The notes: a model not told the origin generated them from the sequence alone. Positions 36,627-48,033 are shown, counted from the first letter of the stretch. The stretch is DNA of 64,000 nt from Betaproteobacteria bacterium Ga0077527 (GCA_001464815.1 LNDW01000003.1:39943-103942), one strand, 5' to 3'. Numbers and translations are program-made.

Positions 36627-37553
36627 TCAAGCCGGTGGCAGCAAGCTGGCCGGATCAACCGGACGCCCCTGGCGGCGGATTTCAAAGTGCAGCTTGACCT
36701 GGTCGGCGTCGGAATCGCCCATTTCGGCAATACGCTGGCCGCGGGCCACGGACTGCCCCTCCTTCACCAGCAATTCGCGATTGTGGGCATAGACGCTGAG
36801 ATAACGTTCGTTGTGCTTGATCACAATCAGCCGGCCCAGGCCGCGGATGCCGGTGCCACTGAAGATCACCCGGCCCGGCCCTGCCGCCAGCACCGGCTGG
36901 CCGGCCTTCCCGGCGATACCCAGGCCTTTGTTGGTGGAATCGTTGAACGGCGCGATCACCTTGCCCGCAGTCGGCCACATCCAGTCCACGTCATCACCGG
37001 CGGGCAGCGGCTTGTTGTCCGTGGCCGGTGGCCTGGCTTCGGGTTTGGGCTCGGGTTTTGCCGGTTCGGGCTTGATCCCTGACAACTGGGCATAGGCCTG
37101 GTCGCTGTACGGCACCCGGACACCACGCGGTTCGACACGCGCGCCACCGGCAACCGCGGGTTTGCCGGTCTCCAGCGGCTGGCTTTCGACCGTGGCTCCG
37201 GGCGTGCGCAGGGGCGCGGTAACCGCGCCACGCGGCGGGGTCATGCGCAGTACCTGGCCGACAAAGATCCGTGATGGATCCGGCAGATTGTTCCAGGCCG
37301 CAACTTCGCGGTAATCCTGGCCGAACTCCAGCGAGATTGAGAACAGCGTGTCGCCAGCCTTTACGGTGTAGGTGTCGCCCCGCGGCTGTTCCGCCGCCGC
37401 GGGTTTGGTGGCCGCTGCGGCCGGCGGTTTGGCGGCGGGTTTGGCTGCAGGAGCCTGCGGCAGGCGATCAATTACCGGCGCGGGACGTGGCGCCGCGCAG
37501 CCGCCAAGAGCGGCGACCAATACCAGCAGGATGGTGGTCTGAAGGAGGCGCAA
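36627..37553 (-). CDS. nlpD: LysM/M23 lipoprotein, amidase activator NlpD-type
   Basis: Outer-membrane lipoprotein activating cell-wall amidases. I start at TTG 37553, giving a clean lipobox signal (LRLLQTTILLVLVAALGGC). The frame opens to ATG 37622, which would overlap pcm by 59 bases. LysM lies at about 60-105 (YTVKAGDTLFSISLEFG) and the M23 domain at about 190-300. The M23 zinc ligands are absent (NKGLGIAGKAG where HxxxD is expected), as in NlpD and EnvC, which act as activators rather than peptidases. A proline/lysine-rich linker joins the two. It follows pcm and surE in the common surE-pcm-nlpD order, though rpoS is not next to it. Confidence 0.9.
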   Translation of the reverse strand: MRLLQTTILLVLVAALGGCAAPRPAPVIDRLPQAPAAKPAAKPPAAAATKPAAAEQPRGDTYTVKAGDTLFSISLEFGQDYREVAAWNNLPDPSRIFVGQVLRMTPPRGAVTAPLRTPGATVESQPLETGKPAVAGGARVEPRGVRVPYSDQAYAQLSGIKPEPAKPEPKPEARPPATDNKPLPAGDDVDWMWPTAGKVIAPFNDSTNKGLGIAGKAGQPVLAAGPGRVIFSGTGIRGLGRLIVIKHNERYLSVYAHNRELLVKEGQSVARGQRIAEMGDSDADQVKLHFEIRRQGRPVDPASLLPPA

Positions 37554-37563
37554 GGGCTGTGCT

Positions 37564-38223
37564 TCAACCCAGCCCGGGCAGCAGCGGCACGAAACGGGCA
37601 TCTTCCACCTTGCGGTCGACATAACTCTGCGCGGTACGCTCGATCACGTGCAGGGACTGTTTGCCCTGGTGCGTTAGGGGAATGATGATCTTACCACCCA
37701 CCACCAGCTGCTCCAGCAACTGCTCCGGTACATGGGTGGCGGCAGCCGCAACAACAATGCCGTCAAAAGGCGCGTGCTCCGGCCAGCCGAACTGGCCGTC
37801 TGCGGTGCGCACCCGCACATTGTGCGCGCGGGCATCACGCAGGTGGCGGCGCGCCTTGGCGAGCAGGGGCGCCAGACGCTCCAGCGAATAAACTTCCTTC
37901 GCAAGTCGCGACAGCACCGCAGACTGGTAGCCGCAGCCGGTGCCGATCTCGAGCACCTTGGTCAGTTGTATGCCGCCACGCAGCAGCTCGAGCATGCGTG
38001 CCACGGTATACGGGCTGGAAATGGTCTGGCCGAAACCCAGCGGCAGCGCCATGTCCTCGTAGGCGCGGCTGGCCAGCGCTTCGTCGACAAAGATGTGGCG
38101 CGGCACCTCACCCATCGCGGCGAGGATGATCTCGTCGCAGATACCCTCACCCCGCAGGCGCTCGACCATGCGCATGCGTGTGCGCTGCGAGGTCATGCCG
38201 ATGCCGCTGTTGCCGGCGTTCAT
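37564..38223 (-). CDS. pcm: Protein-L-isoaspartate O-methyltransferase
   Basis: SAM-dependent methyltransferase that starts repair of isoaspartyl residues in damaged proteins. 219 residues. SAM motif I is [19 protein letters not shown] around 85-103, and the family signature [19 protein letters not shown] comes before it. The start ATG overlaps the surE stop (ATGA), indicating coupling. It is followed by nlpD, whose likely TTG start is 10 bases past the pcm stop. A stress-survival operon of this kind is common in proteobacteria. Confidence 0.95.
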   Translation of the reverse strand: MNAGNSGIGMTSQRTRMRMVERLRGEGICDEIILAAMGEVPRHIFVDEALASRAYEDMALPLGFGQTISSPYTVARMLELLRGGIQLTKVLEIGTGCGYQSAVLSRLAKEVYSLERLAPLLAKARRHLRDARAHNVRVRTADGQFGWPEHAPFDGIVVAAAATHVPEQLLEQLVVGGKIIIPLTHQGKQSLHVIERTAQSYVDRKVEDARFVPLLPGLG

Positions 38224-38975
38224 CGTGTTGTGGCCTGCTGCAGCCAGCGCCCGACACGTTCCATCTGGCTGAATCGGGTGAGGTCCATTTGCAGCGGTGT
38301 CACCGACACGCGGCGCGTGGCGGTGGCATGGAAATCGGTGCCCTCGCCGGCGTCCTGCGCCTGACCGGCGGCCCCCACCCAGTACACGGTCTGGCCGCGC
38401 GGATTGCTGGATTTGACCACCGGCTCGGCCTTGTGGCGCTTGCCCAGCCGGGTCACGCTCATGCCCTGCAGATCGCCATGGGGCAGGTCGGGCACATTGA
38501 CGTTAAGCAGCACCGGCTCGGCAAAGCGTTCCTCGGCAAAACGTTTGACGAGGTCTGCGGCAACGCGGCCTGCGCTGTCGAAATGGCCGCCCTCGCCCGC
38601 CACCAGCGAAACCGCGATCGACGGGATGCCAAGCAGGAAACCTTCTGTGGCGGCAGCCACGGTTCCGGAATAAATGGTGTCGTCGCCCATGTTGGCGCCG
38701 TCGTTGATGCCCGAGACCACCACATCTGGCAGTTCCGGCAACAGGCCGGTCACCGCCAGATGTACGCAGTCGGTGGGCGTGCCGTTGACGTAGTAATAGC
38801 CATTGGGAGCCTGGCGCACCGACAACGGCCGGTCCAGGGTCAGAGAGTTGCTGGCGCCGCTGCGGTCGCGCTCCGGTGCGACCACGGTCACTGTGCCCAG
38901 CACCGAGAGCGCACGTTCGAGCGCGGCCAGCCCGGGCGCGAAATAGCCGTCATCGTTGCTGAGCAGGATACGCAC
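38220..38975 (-). CDS. surE: 5'/3'-nucleotidase SurE
   Basis: Stationary-phase survival nucleotidase acting on nucleoside monophosphates. I start at GTG 38975 ([14 protein letters not shown]), giving 251 residues, close to the 253 of E. coli; the frame opens 41 codons earlier. Metal-site residues are in [20 protein letters not shown], and [11 protein letters not shown], followed by [20 protein letters not shown], all strongly conserved. It is first of the surE-pcm-nlpD cluster and is divergent from the RraA-like gene by 190 bases. Confidence 0.95.
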   Translation of the reverse strand: MRILLSNDDGYFAPGLAALERALSVLGTVTVVAPERDRSGASNSLTLDRPLSVRQAPNGYYYVNGTPTDCVHLAVTGLLPELPDVVVSGINDGANMGDDTIYSGTVAAATEGFLLGIPSIAVSLVAGEGGHFDSAGRVAADLVKRFAEERFAEPVLLNVNVPDLPHGDLQGMSVTRLGKRHKAEPVVKSSNPRGQTVYWVGAAGQAQDAGEGTDFHATATRRVSVTPLQMDLTRFSQMERVGRWLQQATTR

Positions 38976-39166
38976 GCCGGGTGCCGAAGTCTCGAATCGT
39001 GAATCGCTGGTTGTTGAAAATCCGCCACACCCGGCGGGGCCTTGCCTGTGCCGCGCAGTCAACGCGGCAAGTACCGTGAAAGTCTTTGATTTTAACATGC
39101 ACCCTCCGCCCTCCCCGACGCCAGTGCTAGGATTACGACCCTCATCAACCCGACCCGCAGACTGCC

Positions 39167-39862
39167 ATGGCCCCCATCGGTTTCCGCATCCTCCCGTTTG
39201 CCGCGCAACCCTCCGCGAAACTCATCGCGCAGCTGCGCAAGACTGCCACCGCCCACCTCAGCGACAACATGCACCGCCTGCATGCCATCGGCCCCGACCT
39301 GTTTCCCTGCCATCGTGGCGGGCGCATGGTCGGCACCGCGCTGACCGTAAAAATCAGCCCCGGTGACAACCTGATGGTGCACAAGGCCATCGACATCGTG
39401 CGCCCCGGCGACGTGGTGGTGGTTGATGCCGGCGGTGTCTGCAGCCAGGCGATCATCGGCGAAATCATGTCGGCCATCGCTGAAAGGAACGGCGCCGCAG
39501 GCATGGTCATCGACGGTGCGATCCGTGATGCCGACGCACTGGCGGTATCTGACTTTCCGGTTTATGCCCGCGGCGTCACCCACCGCGGCCCGTACAAGAA
39601 CGGCCCCGGAGAAATCAATGTGCCGGTGGTGATCGGCGAATCCGTGGTCAATCCCGGCGACATCATCATCGGCGACGATGACGGCCTGCTTGCCCTGCCA
39701 CAGGAGGTGGCGGAGGAAACCCTGAAACTCGCCAAACTCCAGGAAAAGAAGGAGTCGGACATGCTGAAGGCTATCCGTAGCGGTAAAAAGATCGACCGCC
39801 GCTGGGTCGATGAAACCCTGCGTGGCCTGGGCTGCGACATTCCGAAAAAAATGCGCAGCTGA
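39167..39862 (+). CDS. RraA-like / HMG-CHA aldolase family protein
   Basis: 231 residues of the RraA/HMG aldolase fold (old annotation: dimethylmenaquinone methyltransferase). Motifs are [39 protein letters not shown] and the Mg/carboxylate region [13 protein letters not shown]. Family enzymes cleave 4-hydroxy-4-methyl-2-oxoglutarate or decarboxylate oxaloacetate; some regulate RNase E. Its ATG starts a three-gene operon with a CaiB-type CoA-transferase (overlapping) and an acyl-CoA dehydrogenase, pointing to a catabolic rather than RNA role. Confidence 0.85.
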   Translation: MAPIGFRILPFAAQPSAKLIAQLRKTATAHLSDNMHRLHAIGPDLFPCHRGGRMVGTALTVKISPGDNLMVHKAIDIVRPGDVVVVDAGGVCSQAIIGEIMSAIAERNGAAGMVIDGAIRDADALAVSDFPVYARGVTHRGPYKNGPGEINVPVVIGESVVNPGDIIIGDDDGLLALPQEVAEETLKLAKLQEKKESDMLKAIRSGKKIDRRWVDETLRGLGCDIPKKMRS

Positions 39863-41064
39863 TGAGCGGGCCACTCGCCGGGGTCACCGTGGTCGATCTG
39901 ACCACAGTAGTGATGGGCCCCTACACCACGCAGGTCCTCGGCGACCTCGGCGCCGGGGTGATCAAGGTCGAGGCGCCGGGCGGCGACAACGTTCGCCATG
40001 TCGGCCCGATGCGCAACAGCGGCATGGGCCACATGTTCATGCATCTGAACCGCAACAAGAAAAGCCTGGTGCTCGACCTCAAAAAAACCGCCGGCCGCGA
40101 TGCGCTGCTGCGTATCGCGGCAAAGGCCGACGTGCTGATCTACAACATCCGGCCGCAGGCAATGCAGCGACTGCGACTGGGTTATGCCGATGTCGCCGCG
40201 GCCAATCCACGCATCATCTATGTCGGCGCCTACGGTTACGGCCAGCAGGGCCCCTACGCGGCACGCCCTGCCTATGACGACCTGATCCAGGGCATGACCG
40301 GCCTGCCCTGGCTGATGCAGCAGGCCGGTGCCGCCGAGCCGCGCTACATCCCGGCCACACTCGCCGACCGCATCGTCGGCCTGCACGCGGCCTATGCCGT
40401 GACCGCCGCCCTCTACGAACGTGAACGCAGCGGCAAGGGGCAGGCCGTCGAGGTGCCGATGTTCGAATGCATGAGCCAGATGATCCTCGGCGACCATTTT
40501 GCCGGCCGCGGCTTCGAGCCACCGCTGGGTGATGCCGGCTACGCCCGCGTGCTCGCACCGGAGCGGCGGCCCTTCCGCACCCGTGACGGCCATGTCTGCG
40601 TGCTGATGTACAACGACAAACAGTGGGGCGCTTTTTTCCGGCTGATCGGCCGCGAGGACCTGTTCCGCGACGATCCGCGTTTCAACAGCCACGAGAGCCG
40701 CTCGGCGCGTATCGCCGAAGCGAATGCCTTCGTCGCCGGCGAGATGCTCAAACGTACGACCGCGGAATGGCTGCAGGCGCTCGCCAGCGCCGACATCCCC
40801 TGCGCACCGATGAATTCGATCGATGATGTGATCGACGATCCACACCTCAATGCCAGCGGCTTCATCCGCAGCGAGAACCATCCCAGCGAAGGCGGCCTGC
40901 GTACCACGGCCGCAGCCACCCAATGGTCACGCACGCCGCCCTCCCCGCAGTGTCCGACACCGCGGCTGGGCGAGCACGGGCACGAGGTGCTGAGCGGTGC
41001 GGGCTACAGCGACGCCGAAATCCGCGCGCTGGCCGCGGATGGTGTAACCACCCTGCCCGGCTGA
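39862..41064 (+). CDS. CaiB/BaiF-family CoA-transferase
   Basis: Class III CoA-transferase, 400 residues. The N-terminal signature is GVTVVDLTTVVMGPYTTQVL, followed by LGAGVIKVEAPGGDN and RNKKSLVLDLK. The catalytic Asp is probably in YDDLIQGMTG, followed by a GPYA loop upstream. It moves CoA between carboxylic acids; the pair of acids is unknown. It begins at the last base of the RraA-like gene's stop (ATG sharing A with TGA) and precedes an acyl-CoA dehydrogenase by 2 bases. The operon most likely handles one carboxylic acid. Confidence 0.93.
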   Translation: MSGPLAGVTVVDLTTVVMGPYTTQVLGDLGAGVIKVEAPGGDNVRHVGPMRNSGMGHMFMHLNRNKKSLVLDLKKTAGRDALLRIAAKADVLIYNIRPQAMQRLRLGYADVAAANPRIIYVGAYGYGQQGPYAARPAYDDLIQGMTGLPWLMQQAGAAEPRYIPATLADRIVGLHAAYAVTAALYERERSGKGQAVEVPMFECMSQMILGDHFAGRGFEPPLGDAGYARVLAPERRPFRTRDGHVCVLMYNDKQWGAFFRLIGREDLFRDDPRFNSHESRSARIAEANAFVAGEMLKRTTAEWLQALASADIPCAPMNSIDDVIDDPHLNASGFIRSENHPSEGGLRTTAAATQWSRTPPSPQCPTPRLGEHGHEVLSGAGYSDAEIRALAADGVTTLPG

Positions 41065-41066
41065 AC

Positions 41067-42233
41067 ATGGACTTCGAATTCTCGGAAGACCAGCGCGCAA
41101 TCCGTGAAGCGGTGAGCCGCACCTGCGCGCGCTTCGGCGACGATTACTGGCTCAAGCTCGACCGCGAAGGCGGCTTCCCGCACGACTTCCATGCCGCGAT
41201 TGCCGCTGACGGCTGGCTCGGTATCGCGATGCCCGAGCAGTACGGCGGCAGCGGACTGGGCATCACCGAGGCCGCGCTGATGATGGAAACCATCGCCGCC
41301 TCCGGCGCCGGCTTCTCAGGCGCGTCAGCTATACACATGAATATCTTCGGCCTTCATCCGGTGGTGGTCTATGCCAGCGATGCGCAGAAGGCACGCTGGC
41401 TGCCACCGCTGATCAATGGCCGAGACAAGGCCTGTTTCGGAGTCACCGAGCCCGGTTCTGGGCTCAACACCACGCGGCTGACCACAAAAGCCGTGCGCGA
41501 CGGCGATGACTACCTGATCTCCGGACAGAAGGTGTGGATATCGACCGCGCAGGTCGCCAACAAGATACTGCTGCTGACGCGCACCACGCCGCTGGAAGAA
41601 ACAAAAAATCCGGTCGATGGCCTGACGCTGTTCTATGCCGACATCGACCGCGGCACGTTCGAGGCACGCGAAATCGACAAGATGGGCCGCAAGGCGGTGG
41701 ACTCCAACCAGGTGTTCATCGACGGCATGCGCGTGCCGGCGGCAGATCGCATCGGCGAGGAAGGCAAGGGTTTCCGCTACATCCTTGACGGCCTCAATCC
41801 CGAACGCATCCTGGTTGCCGCCGAAGCCGTGGGACTTGGCCGAGTCGCGCTGGGCCGCGCCGCGCGTTATGCCGGCGAGCGCATCGTTTTCGACCGGCCG
41901 ATTGGCCAGAATCAGGCGATACAGCATCCTCTGGCTCAGTGCTGGATCGAGCTCGAGGCTGCGGCCCTGCTCACCTGGCGCGCGGCTTCACTCTATGACA
42001 ACGGCAAACCCTGCGGCGCCGAAGCCAATGCCGCCAAATATTTTGCCGGTGAAGCCGGATTCAAAGCGTGCGAAACCGCGGTGCTGACCCACGGCGGCAT
42101 GGGTTATGCGAAGGAATTCCATGTCGAGCGTTACTTCCGCGAGGCAATGATTCCACGCATCGCACCGGTCAGCTCGCAGCTGATCCTCTGCCACATCGCC
42201 GAGCGTGTGCTCCGGTTACCCAAATCGTATTGA
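41067..42233 (+). CDS. Acyl-CoA dehydrogenase family protein
   Basis: 388 residues from ATG 41067 (MDFEFSEDQRAIREAVSRTC). The frame opens 48 codons earlier inside the CoA-transferase gene. FAD-binding and substrate motifs are CFGVTEPGSGLNTTRLTTKA and the C-terminal HGGMGYAKEFHVERYFREAM. The catalytic glutamate of the MCAD type, normally in a YEGTxxIQ-like motif, is not seen: IAPVSSQLILCHIAE occupies that place. It is therefore of the branched-chain or otherwise divergent class, with the base elsewhere or a noncanonical reaction. Third gene of the RraA/CoA-transferase operon. Confidence 0.92.
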   Translation: MDFEFSEDQRAIREAVSRTCARFGDDYWLKLDREGGFPHDFHAAIAADGWLGIAMPEQYGGSGLGITEAALMMETIAASGAGFSGASAIHMNIFGLHPVVVYASDAQKARWLPPLINGRDKACFGVTEPGSGLNTTRLTTKAVRDGDDYLISGQKVWISTAQVANKILLLTRTTPLEETKNPVDGLTLFYADIDRGTFEAREIDKMGRKAVDSNQVFIDGMRVPAADRIGEEGKGFRYILDGLNPERILVAAEAVGLGRVALGRAARYAGERIVFDRPIGQNQAIQHPLAQCWIELEAAALLTWRAASLYDNGKPCGAEANAAKYFAGEAGFKACETAVLTHGGMGYAKEFHVERYFREAMIPRIAPVSSQLILCHIAERVLRLPKSY

Positions 42234-42246
42234 CACTGCGCCGTAA

Positions 42247-42888
42247 TCAGCGCACTGCCTCGTCGCGACGCTCACCCCGGGCCATCAGCAGCTGGCGCAC
42301 ATTTTCGACACCGGCGGCAATATCCTCACCCGGCTGTAATGGCGGCAGAAAACCTGTGACGCGGCGGCGGTAATTGAAATACACCGGCAACACCGGCACC
42401 TGCGCGGCCTGTGCCACACGATAGAAACCGGATTTGAAACGTGCACCGGCGCTGCGGGTGCCTTCCGGCGTGACAGCCAGCAACAGGCGGTCGCGGCGCC
42501 GGTATTCGCCGCCCAGTGTTTCGGCAAGCCCTTCGGGATGGGCGCGATCTACCGGTATACCGCCGAGCCAGCGCATGAAACTGCCCAACGGCCACCAGAA
42601 CAGCGTGTGTTTGGCAACAAAAGACACACGCAATCCGAATACGAACATCAGCGCCGCACCGATGACAAAATCCCAGTTCGAGGAATGTGGCGCAATCGCA
42701 ACCACCAGCCGTGGCTTATCGGGAAATTCGCCTTCAACCTGCCAGCCCAGGCGCGCCAGCAGCCAGATGCCGAAGCCGCGCAGCGGGCCATAGTCTCGAC
42801 GCGGCAACGCGGGGCCAATGAACATGGCTTCAGCAGGCAGCATCCGCGGCTGTTGCGACCCAGAGTCCGGCGGCGCAGATTCCATCAC
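42247..42888 (-). CDS. 1-acyl-glycerol-3-phosphate acyltransferase-like
   Basis: 213 residues of the PlsC/LpxL-like acyltransferase superfamily. Motif I is APHSSNWDFVIG (H-x4-D) and motif III is TPEGTRS, and a hydrophobic stretch (VIGAALMFVFGLRVSF) suggests membrane association. It transfers acyl groups to a glycerol or related lipid. It begins at ATG 42888 and converges with the acyl-CoA dehydrogenase. It may be co-transcribed after the nitrilase upstream (stop 42949), but the gap contains an AT-rich motif. The exact acceptor is not known. Confidence 0.88.
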   Translation of the reverse strand: MMESAPPDSGSQQPRMLPAEAMFIGPALPRRDYGPLRGFGIWLLARLGWQVEGEFPDKPRLVVAIAPHSSNWDFVIGAALMFVFGLRVSFVAKHTLFWWPLGSFMRWLGGIPVDRAHPEGLAETLGGEYRRRDRLLLAVTPEGTRSAGARFKSGFYRVAQAAQVPVLPVYFNYRRRVTGFLPPLQPGEDIAAGVENVRQLLMARGERRDEAVR

Positions 42889-42921
42889 ACTCCCCCAGGT
42901 GCGGCGGGTTTATCAAAAACT

Positions 42922-42943
42922 TGTAAACCGTTGTTTTTATTGA
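42922..42943 (-). repeat. AT-rich intergenic motif, copy 10
   Basis: Minus-strand core AATAAAAACAACGGTTTAC between the nitrilase stop and the acyltransferase start. Confidence 0.55.
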
Positions 42944-42948
42944 CTATT

Positions 42949-43776
42949 TTATACCGGCACCGCATAGGGCCGATCATGTTGCAGCGAAGGCATCATGCTG
43001 CGGATTTTTGCAACGCGTGCGGCATCGATTTGCGCGTAGATGATGCCCGGCTCTTCACCGGCATCGGCCAGCACTTCACCCCAGGGATCAACGATCAGCG
43101 CGTGGCCATAGGTCTGGCGATTGCCGCCATGCTCGCCACACATTGCCGGCGCGAAGACATACGCCGCGTTCTCGATCGCCCGCGCCCGCAGCAGCGTGTG
43201 CCAGTGCGCCTTGCCGGTCTGGCGCTGAAATGAAGACGGGATCGACAGGAATTCGGCACCACCTTGCGCCAGCGTGCGATACAACTGCGGGAATCGCAGG
43301 TCGTAGCAGATGCTCATGCCGAGTTTCCCCCAGGGCGTCTGCGCGATCACCGCGCTCTCCCCCGGACGATAGGCCGAGGATTCGCGGATCACCTTGCCGT
43401 CGGGCAGGGTGACATCAAACATGTGGATTTTGTCGTAACTGGCGACGATGCTTCCACCAGCGTTGATCAGGTACGAACGGTTGATGATGCGCTCGTCATC
43501 GCCGCGCAGGGTCAGTGATCCGGGCAGCAGCCAGATTTTGAGTTTTGCCGCGAGTGCCTGCATTTCACGCAGCGCCTCGCCCCCATCGGTCGGCAGCGAA
43601 CCTTCACGCATGACGCGGCCGCTGCCATCCATCAGCAGTGCGTATTCAGGCGCCATCACCAACTGCGCGCCTTCATCGGCGGCAGTTGTAATCATCTGCT
43701 TCAGCGTGGAGAGATTGGCCGCGATATCGCTGCCGCTGTTCATCTGCAGGCAGGCCAGTTTGAATGCAGTGCTCAT
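42949..43776 (-). CDS. Nit-type carbon-nitrogen hydrolase
   Basis: 275 residues from ATG 43776, the normal family start (STAFKLACLQMNSG); the frame opens further up into the tRNA gene. The E-K-C triad is visible in MAPEYALL, SYDKIHMFDV and GMSICYDLRFPQLYR. It belongs to the Nit1/Nit2 branch (deaminated glutathione amidase or omega-amidase). Deaminated glutathione repair is the likely job, but the substrate cannot be read from sequence. A tRNA-Pro gene begins 57 bases upstream. Confidence 0.92.
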   Translation of the reverse strand: MSTAFKLACLQMNSGSDIAANLSTLKQMITTAADEGAQLVMAPEYALLMDGSGRVMREGSLPTDGGEALREMQALAAKLKIWLLPGSLTLRGDDERIINRSYLINAGGSIVASYDKIHMFDVTLPDGKVIRESSAYRPGESAVIAQTPWGKLGMSICYDLRFPQLYRTLAQGGAEFLSIPSSFQRQTGKAHWHTLLRARAIENAAYVFAPAMCGEHGGNRQTYGHALIVDPWGEVLADAGEEPGIIYAQIDAARVAKIRSMMPSLQHDRPYAVPV

Positions 43777-43833
43777 GGTCGTCGGCTGGTGAACAAACGC
43801 TGCGGTTTGCAGGCGTTCACAGGAGAAAGAATC

Positions 43834-43910
<77 letters not shown>

Positions 43911-43948
43911 ATGTACTGATTATACCGCAGTGACAAATGACGCTGCAC

Positions 43949-44335
43949 TCAGGCGCGCAGTTGTTCGATCAGGGTTTTCAATTCCTGACGCAGGCGGCCG
44001 AATCCGGGTTTCGAAGGGACCGCGGCCGCTGAAGTGCGAGTCGCGCGTGCGGCAGGTTCATTGGCGAGTTCATCCAGACGGTTGCGCGCACCGCTGATGG
44101 TGAATCCCTGATCGTAGAGCAGTTCGCGGATGCGGCGTATCAGCAGGACTTCATGATGCTGGTAATAGCGGCGGTTGCCGCGACGCTTCACCGGACGCAA
44201 CTGTGTGAATTCCTGCTCCCAGTACCGCAGCACGTGCGGCTTGACACCGCACAGCTCGCTTACTTCACCGATGGTGAAATAACGTTTGGCCGGGATCGGC
44301 GGAAGCTGAACCTTAAGACTTCCGCTGGCTTCCAT
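43949..44335 (-). CDS. MerR-family regulator
   Basis: 128 residues with an N-terminal MerR HTH and wing ([20 protein letters not shown], then [20 protein letters not shown]). The C-terminal part is short and lacks the Cys metal sites of CueR/ZntR or a drug domain, so the ligand is unknown. It begins at ATG 44335 and overlaps the end of ihfA by 23 bases, a pairing seen in many betaproteobacteria. It is followed by tRNA-Pro. Confidence 0.92.
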   Translation of the reverse strand: MEASGSLKVQLPPIPAKRYFTIGEVSELCGVKPHVLRYWEQEFTQLRPVKRRGNRRYYQHHEVLLIRRIRELLYDQGFTISGARNRLDELANEPAARATRTSAAAVPSKPGFGRLRQELKTLIEQLRA

Positions 44336-44621
44336 GGAAATGCTGCTCCACCATGGATTTGAGTTTCTGCGAGGCGTGGAACGTGACGACGCGGCGCGCG
44401 GAAATGGGAATTTCTTCTCCGGTTTTCGGATTGCGGCCCGGGCGCTGCGGCTTGTCGCGGAGCTGGAAGTTGCCGAAACCGGAGAGCTTCACGCCTCGGC
44501 CGTTTTCAAGGGCGGCCCGGACCTCATCGAAAAAGGACTCGACCATATCCTTGGCCTCGCGCTTGTTGAAACCCACCTTTTCAAACAACAGATCGGCGAG
44601 TTCAGCTTTGGTTAACGTCAT
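44313..44621 (-). CDS. ihfA: Integration host factor alpha
   Basis: 102 residues from ATG 44621, with GAGAGGGGAC about 5 bases upstream. The frame opens 5 codons earlier. Signature: [20 protein letters not shown], the arm [14 protein letters not shown], and [20 protein letters not shown]. It forms a heterodimer with IHF beta and bends DNA. It lies between pheT and the merR-like gene, which it overlaps. The 12-base gap to the pheT stop indicates one transcript, as in E. coli pheMST-ihfA. Confidence 0.97.
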   Translation of the reverse strand: MTLTKAELADLLFEKVGFNKREAKDMVESFFDEVRAALENGRGVKLSGFGNFQLRDKPQRPGRNPKTGEEIPISARRVVTFHASQKLKSMVEQHFHGSQRKS

Positions 44622-44632
44622 GTTGTCCCCTC

Positions 44633-46981
44633 TCAACGAAGCTTCGCGTTAAACTTTTGTTGCAGGATCTGGCGCAAATCCGCGACGGCTTTTTCGACTT
44701 CCGCATCCGTCAGTGTTTTTTCAGTATCCTGCAATAACACACTGAATGCAAGACTTTTTTTCCCTTTTTCGACCCCCTGCCCACGGTATAAATCAAACAC
44801 CGTAAGGTCTAGCAAAATGGCCGGCGCTGCACGCCTCAATTCGGTCAGGATGTCGTCATAGCGGACATTTTCATCAAATTCCACAGCCATGTCGCGACGC
44901 ACCGCCGGGAAGCGCGGAATCTCGCCAAAACGCGGCAGATCGCGCTCCAGCAAGGCATCCAGATCAATTTCGAACAGCACCGGTGCGGAGGGCAGGCCGT
45001 ACTTGCGCTGCCAGCGCGGGTGCAGTTCTCCGATGCAACCCACTGCCCGCCCATTACAGAGCACCGTGGCCGACTTGCCTGGGTGTAATGCAGGATGGAG
45101 CGCCGGCTGCAGGCAAAGATCGCGTGGCGCGAGTAATTGTGCGAGGTCGCCTTTGATGTCAAAGAAATCGACTCCCCGCTCCTTCGCCCCCCACTGCATC
45201 GGCGCAGCACTGCCAAAAGCAATCGCTGCAACCCGCCAGGGCTGGGGCAGATCGTTGCGCGGCAGAAAACAACGGCCGATTTCAAACAGGCGCACACGCG
45301 GCTGTTGGCGGCTGGCATTGTAGGAGACTGCCTGCACCAGTCCTCCGATCAGGCTGGAACGCATCACGCTCATCTGGCTGGCGATCGGGTTGGCCAGCGT
45401 GATCGGCGCAGCGTTGTCACAGAAATCGAGCTCCCACTGGCGATCGACAAAGCTGTAGGTCACGACTTCCTGAAAATCGAGGGCGGCGATCTGGTGGCGC
45501 AGTGCGGCCGCGTTGCGCCGCGCTTCAGGCAGCGGCTGCAACACTGCCGCGGCCGGTGGCGGCAGTGCCGGAATATTGGCATAACCGTGGATGCGCGCAT
45601 ATTCCTCGATCAGGTCTTCCTCGATCGAGATATCGAAGCGGTGGCTGGGCGGAGTCACTTCGATGCTGTCATCTGCCGGCTTCGGCGCGAAACCCAGGCG
45701 CTTGAATATCTCCACAGCCTGTTGCGCCGGAACTTCAAAACCGAGCACACGCTGTGCTCGCCCCAATCGCATCACCACCGGCTGGCGTAGCGGCAATGAC
45801 CCTCGAACCTCGCACACAGGGCCGGCCTTGCCGCCACAGATGTCGATGATTAGACGGCTGGCACGTTCAATCGCGACTTCGGTTGCCGAGAAATCAACTC
45901 CACGCTCGAAGCGGTAGGCCGAATCCGAACCAAAACCCAGTTCACGGCTGCGGCCTGCAACCACTTCGGGCACAAAGAATGCACTTTCCAGTATCACGTC
46001 TCGGGTTGCGGAAGACACACCGCTTTGCTCGCCTCCCATGAATCCGGCCAGGGCCAGCGGCTGTCTGGCATCGGCGATCACCAGATGGCGTTCGTCCAGT
46101 TCCAGCGTGCTGCCATTGAGCAGCGCCAGGCTTTCGCCACGACGGGCACGCCGCACCTCGATGCCGTCGTGCACCTTTGCCGCATCAAAAGCATGCAGGG
46201 GTTGCCCCATCTCGAGCAGCACATAGTTGGTGACATCAACCACTGCACTGATCGAGCGCAGACCACTGCGAGCCAGGCGCCGCAGCATCCAGTCCGGCGT
46301 CGCAGCCCCGGCATCGACACCACGGATCAGGCGTGCGCTGTAGCGCGGGCAATCGGCAGGCGCGGCAACGGTCACGGCAACCCGCTCGTCCAGCTCCTGC
46401 GGCACCGGCTGCGGTACCCGCCAGCGCAGGCCGACGCCGCTGAGCGCGGATATTTCACGCGCAAGACCAAGCACGCTCAGACAATCGCCGCGGTTCGGCG
46501 TCGCCTTGGTGATCAGTATCTGATCGTCGAGGTCGAGTACGTCGCGTACGCTGGCACCGATGACCGCATCGGCAGGCAGTGCGAGCAATCCATCAGCCTC
46601 CTCGCTCAGCCCCAGTTCCTTTGCCGAACACAGCATGCCCTGCGACTCGATACCGCGCACCTTTGCCAGCCTGATCTCGATGCCCGGCAGCTTTGCGCCG
46701 ACCAGCGCAGTAGGCACACGCATGCCGGCACGCACATTTGGCGCACCGCAGACTATGCTTAGCGGCGCAGCACCGACATTAACCTGGCAGACATTGAGCC
46801 GGTCAGCCTGGGGATGCTTCCCTACACTGAGCACCTCACCCACCACCACGCGTTCAAAAGGAGGTGCGGCCGGCTCGATGGCCTCTACTTCAATGCCACC
46901 GAAGGTCAGCAGATCGGCCAGACCGGCGGTATCAAGCGCCGGATCAGCCAGTTCACGCAGCCAGTGTTCGGATATTTTCAT
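44633..46981 (-). CDS. pheT: Phenylalanyl-tRNA synthetase beta
   Basis: 782 residues, the large subunit of the class II PheRS. N-terminal tRNA-binding fold ([20 protein letters not shown], about 45-145), B3/B4 editing region and B5 domain follow. It then has a catalytic-like fold and a C-terminal RNP-like anticodon-binding domain ending [16 protein letters not shown]. It starts at ATG 46981, 13 bases after the pheS stop. It is part of the infC-rpmI-rplT-pheST-ihfA run. Confidence 0.98.
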   Translation of the reverse strand: MKISEHWLRELADPALDTAGLADLLTFGGIEVEAIEPAAPPFERVVVGEVLSVGKHPQADRLNVCQVNVGAAPLSIVCGAPNVRAGMRVPTALVGAKLPGIEIRLAKVRGIESQGMLCSAKELGLSEEADGLLALPADAVIGASVRDVLDLDDQILITKATPNRGDCLSVLGLAREISALSGVGLRWRVPQPVPQELDERVAVTVAAPADCPRYSARLIRGVDAGAATPDWMLRRLARSGLRSISAVVDVTNYVLLEMGQPLHAFDAAKVHDGIEVRRARRGESLALLNGSTLELDERHLVIADARQPLALAGFMGGEQSGVSSATRDVILESAFFVPEVVAGRSRELGFGSDSAYRFERGVDFSATEVAIERASRLIIDICGGKAGPVCEVRGSLPLRQPVVMRLGRAQRVLGFEVPAQQAVEIFKRLGFAPKPADDSIEVTPPSHRFDISIEEDLIEEYARIHGYANIPALPPPAAAVLQPLPEARRNAAALRHQIAALDFQEVVTYSFVDRQWELDFCDNAAPITLANPIASQMSVMRSSLIGGLVQAVSYNASRQQPRVRLFEIGRCFLPRNDLPQPWRVAAIAFGSAAPMQWGAKERGVDFFDIKGDLAQLLAPRDLCLQPALHPALHPGKSATVLCNGRAVGCIGELHPRWQRKYGLPSAPVLFEIDLDALLERDLPRFGEIPRFPAVRRDMAVEFDENVRYDDILTELRRAAPAILLDLTVFDLYRGQGVEKGKKSLAFSVLLQDTEKTLTDAEVEKAVADLRQILQQKFNAKLR

Positions 46982-46994
46982 CGCGAGGCCGGAC

Positions 46995-47993
<999 letters not shown>

Positions 47994-48003
47994 TCAGTCC
48001 GGC

Positions 48004-48033
48004 GAAAAAAAAGGAGGCTCGCCGAGCCTCCTT
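48004..48033 (-). terminator. Terminator between rplT and pheS
   Basis: Perfect 10-bp stem AAGGAGGCTC (48011-48020) with GAGCCTCCTT (48024-48033), loop GCC. On minus it is followed by a run of T (complement of 48005-48012). It lies 18 bases past the rplT stop and 22 before the pheS ATG. Confidence 0.88.

Noticed and set aside
36627..37553. Active M23 endopeptidase
   Set aside because: The HxxxD and HxH zinc ligands are missing, so the protein is called as an activator of the NlpD type, not a peptidase.
39080..39100. Possible further AT-rich motif copy before surE (TTAAAATCAAAGACTT, minus)
   Set aside because: Only part of the core matches and it lacks the CAAT...TTAT pattern. Not counted.
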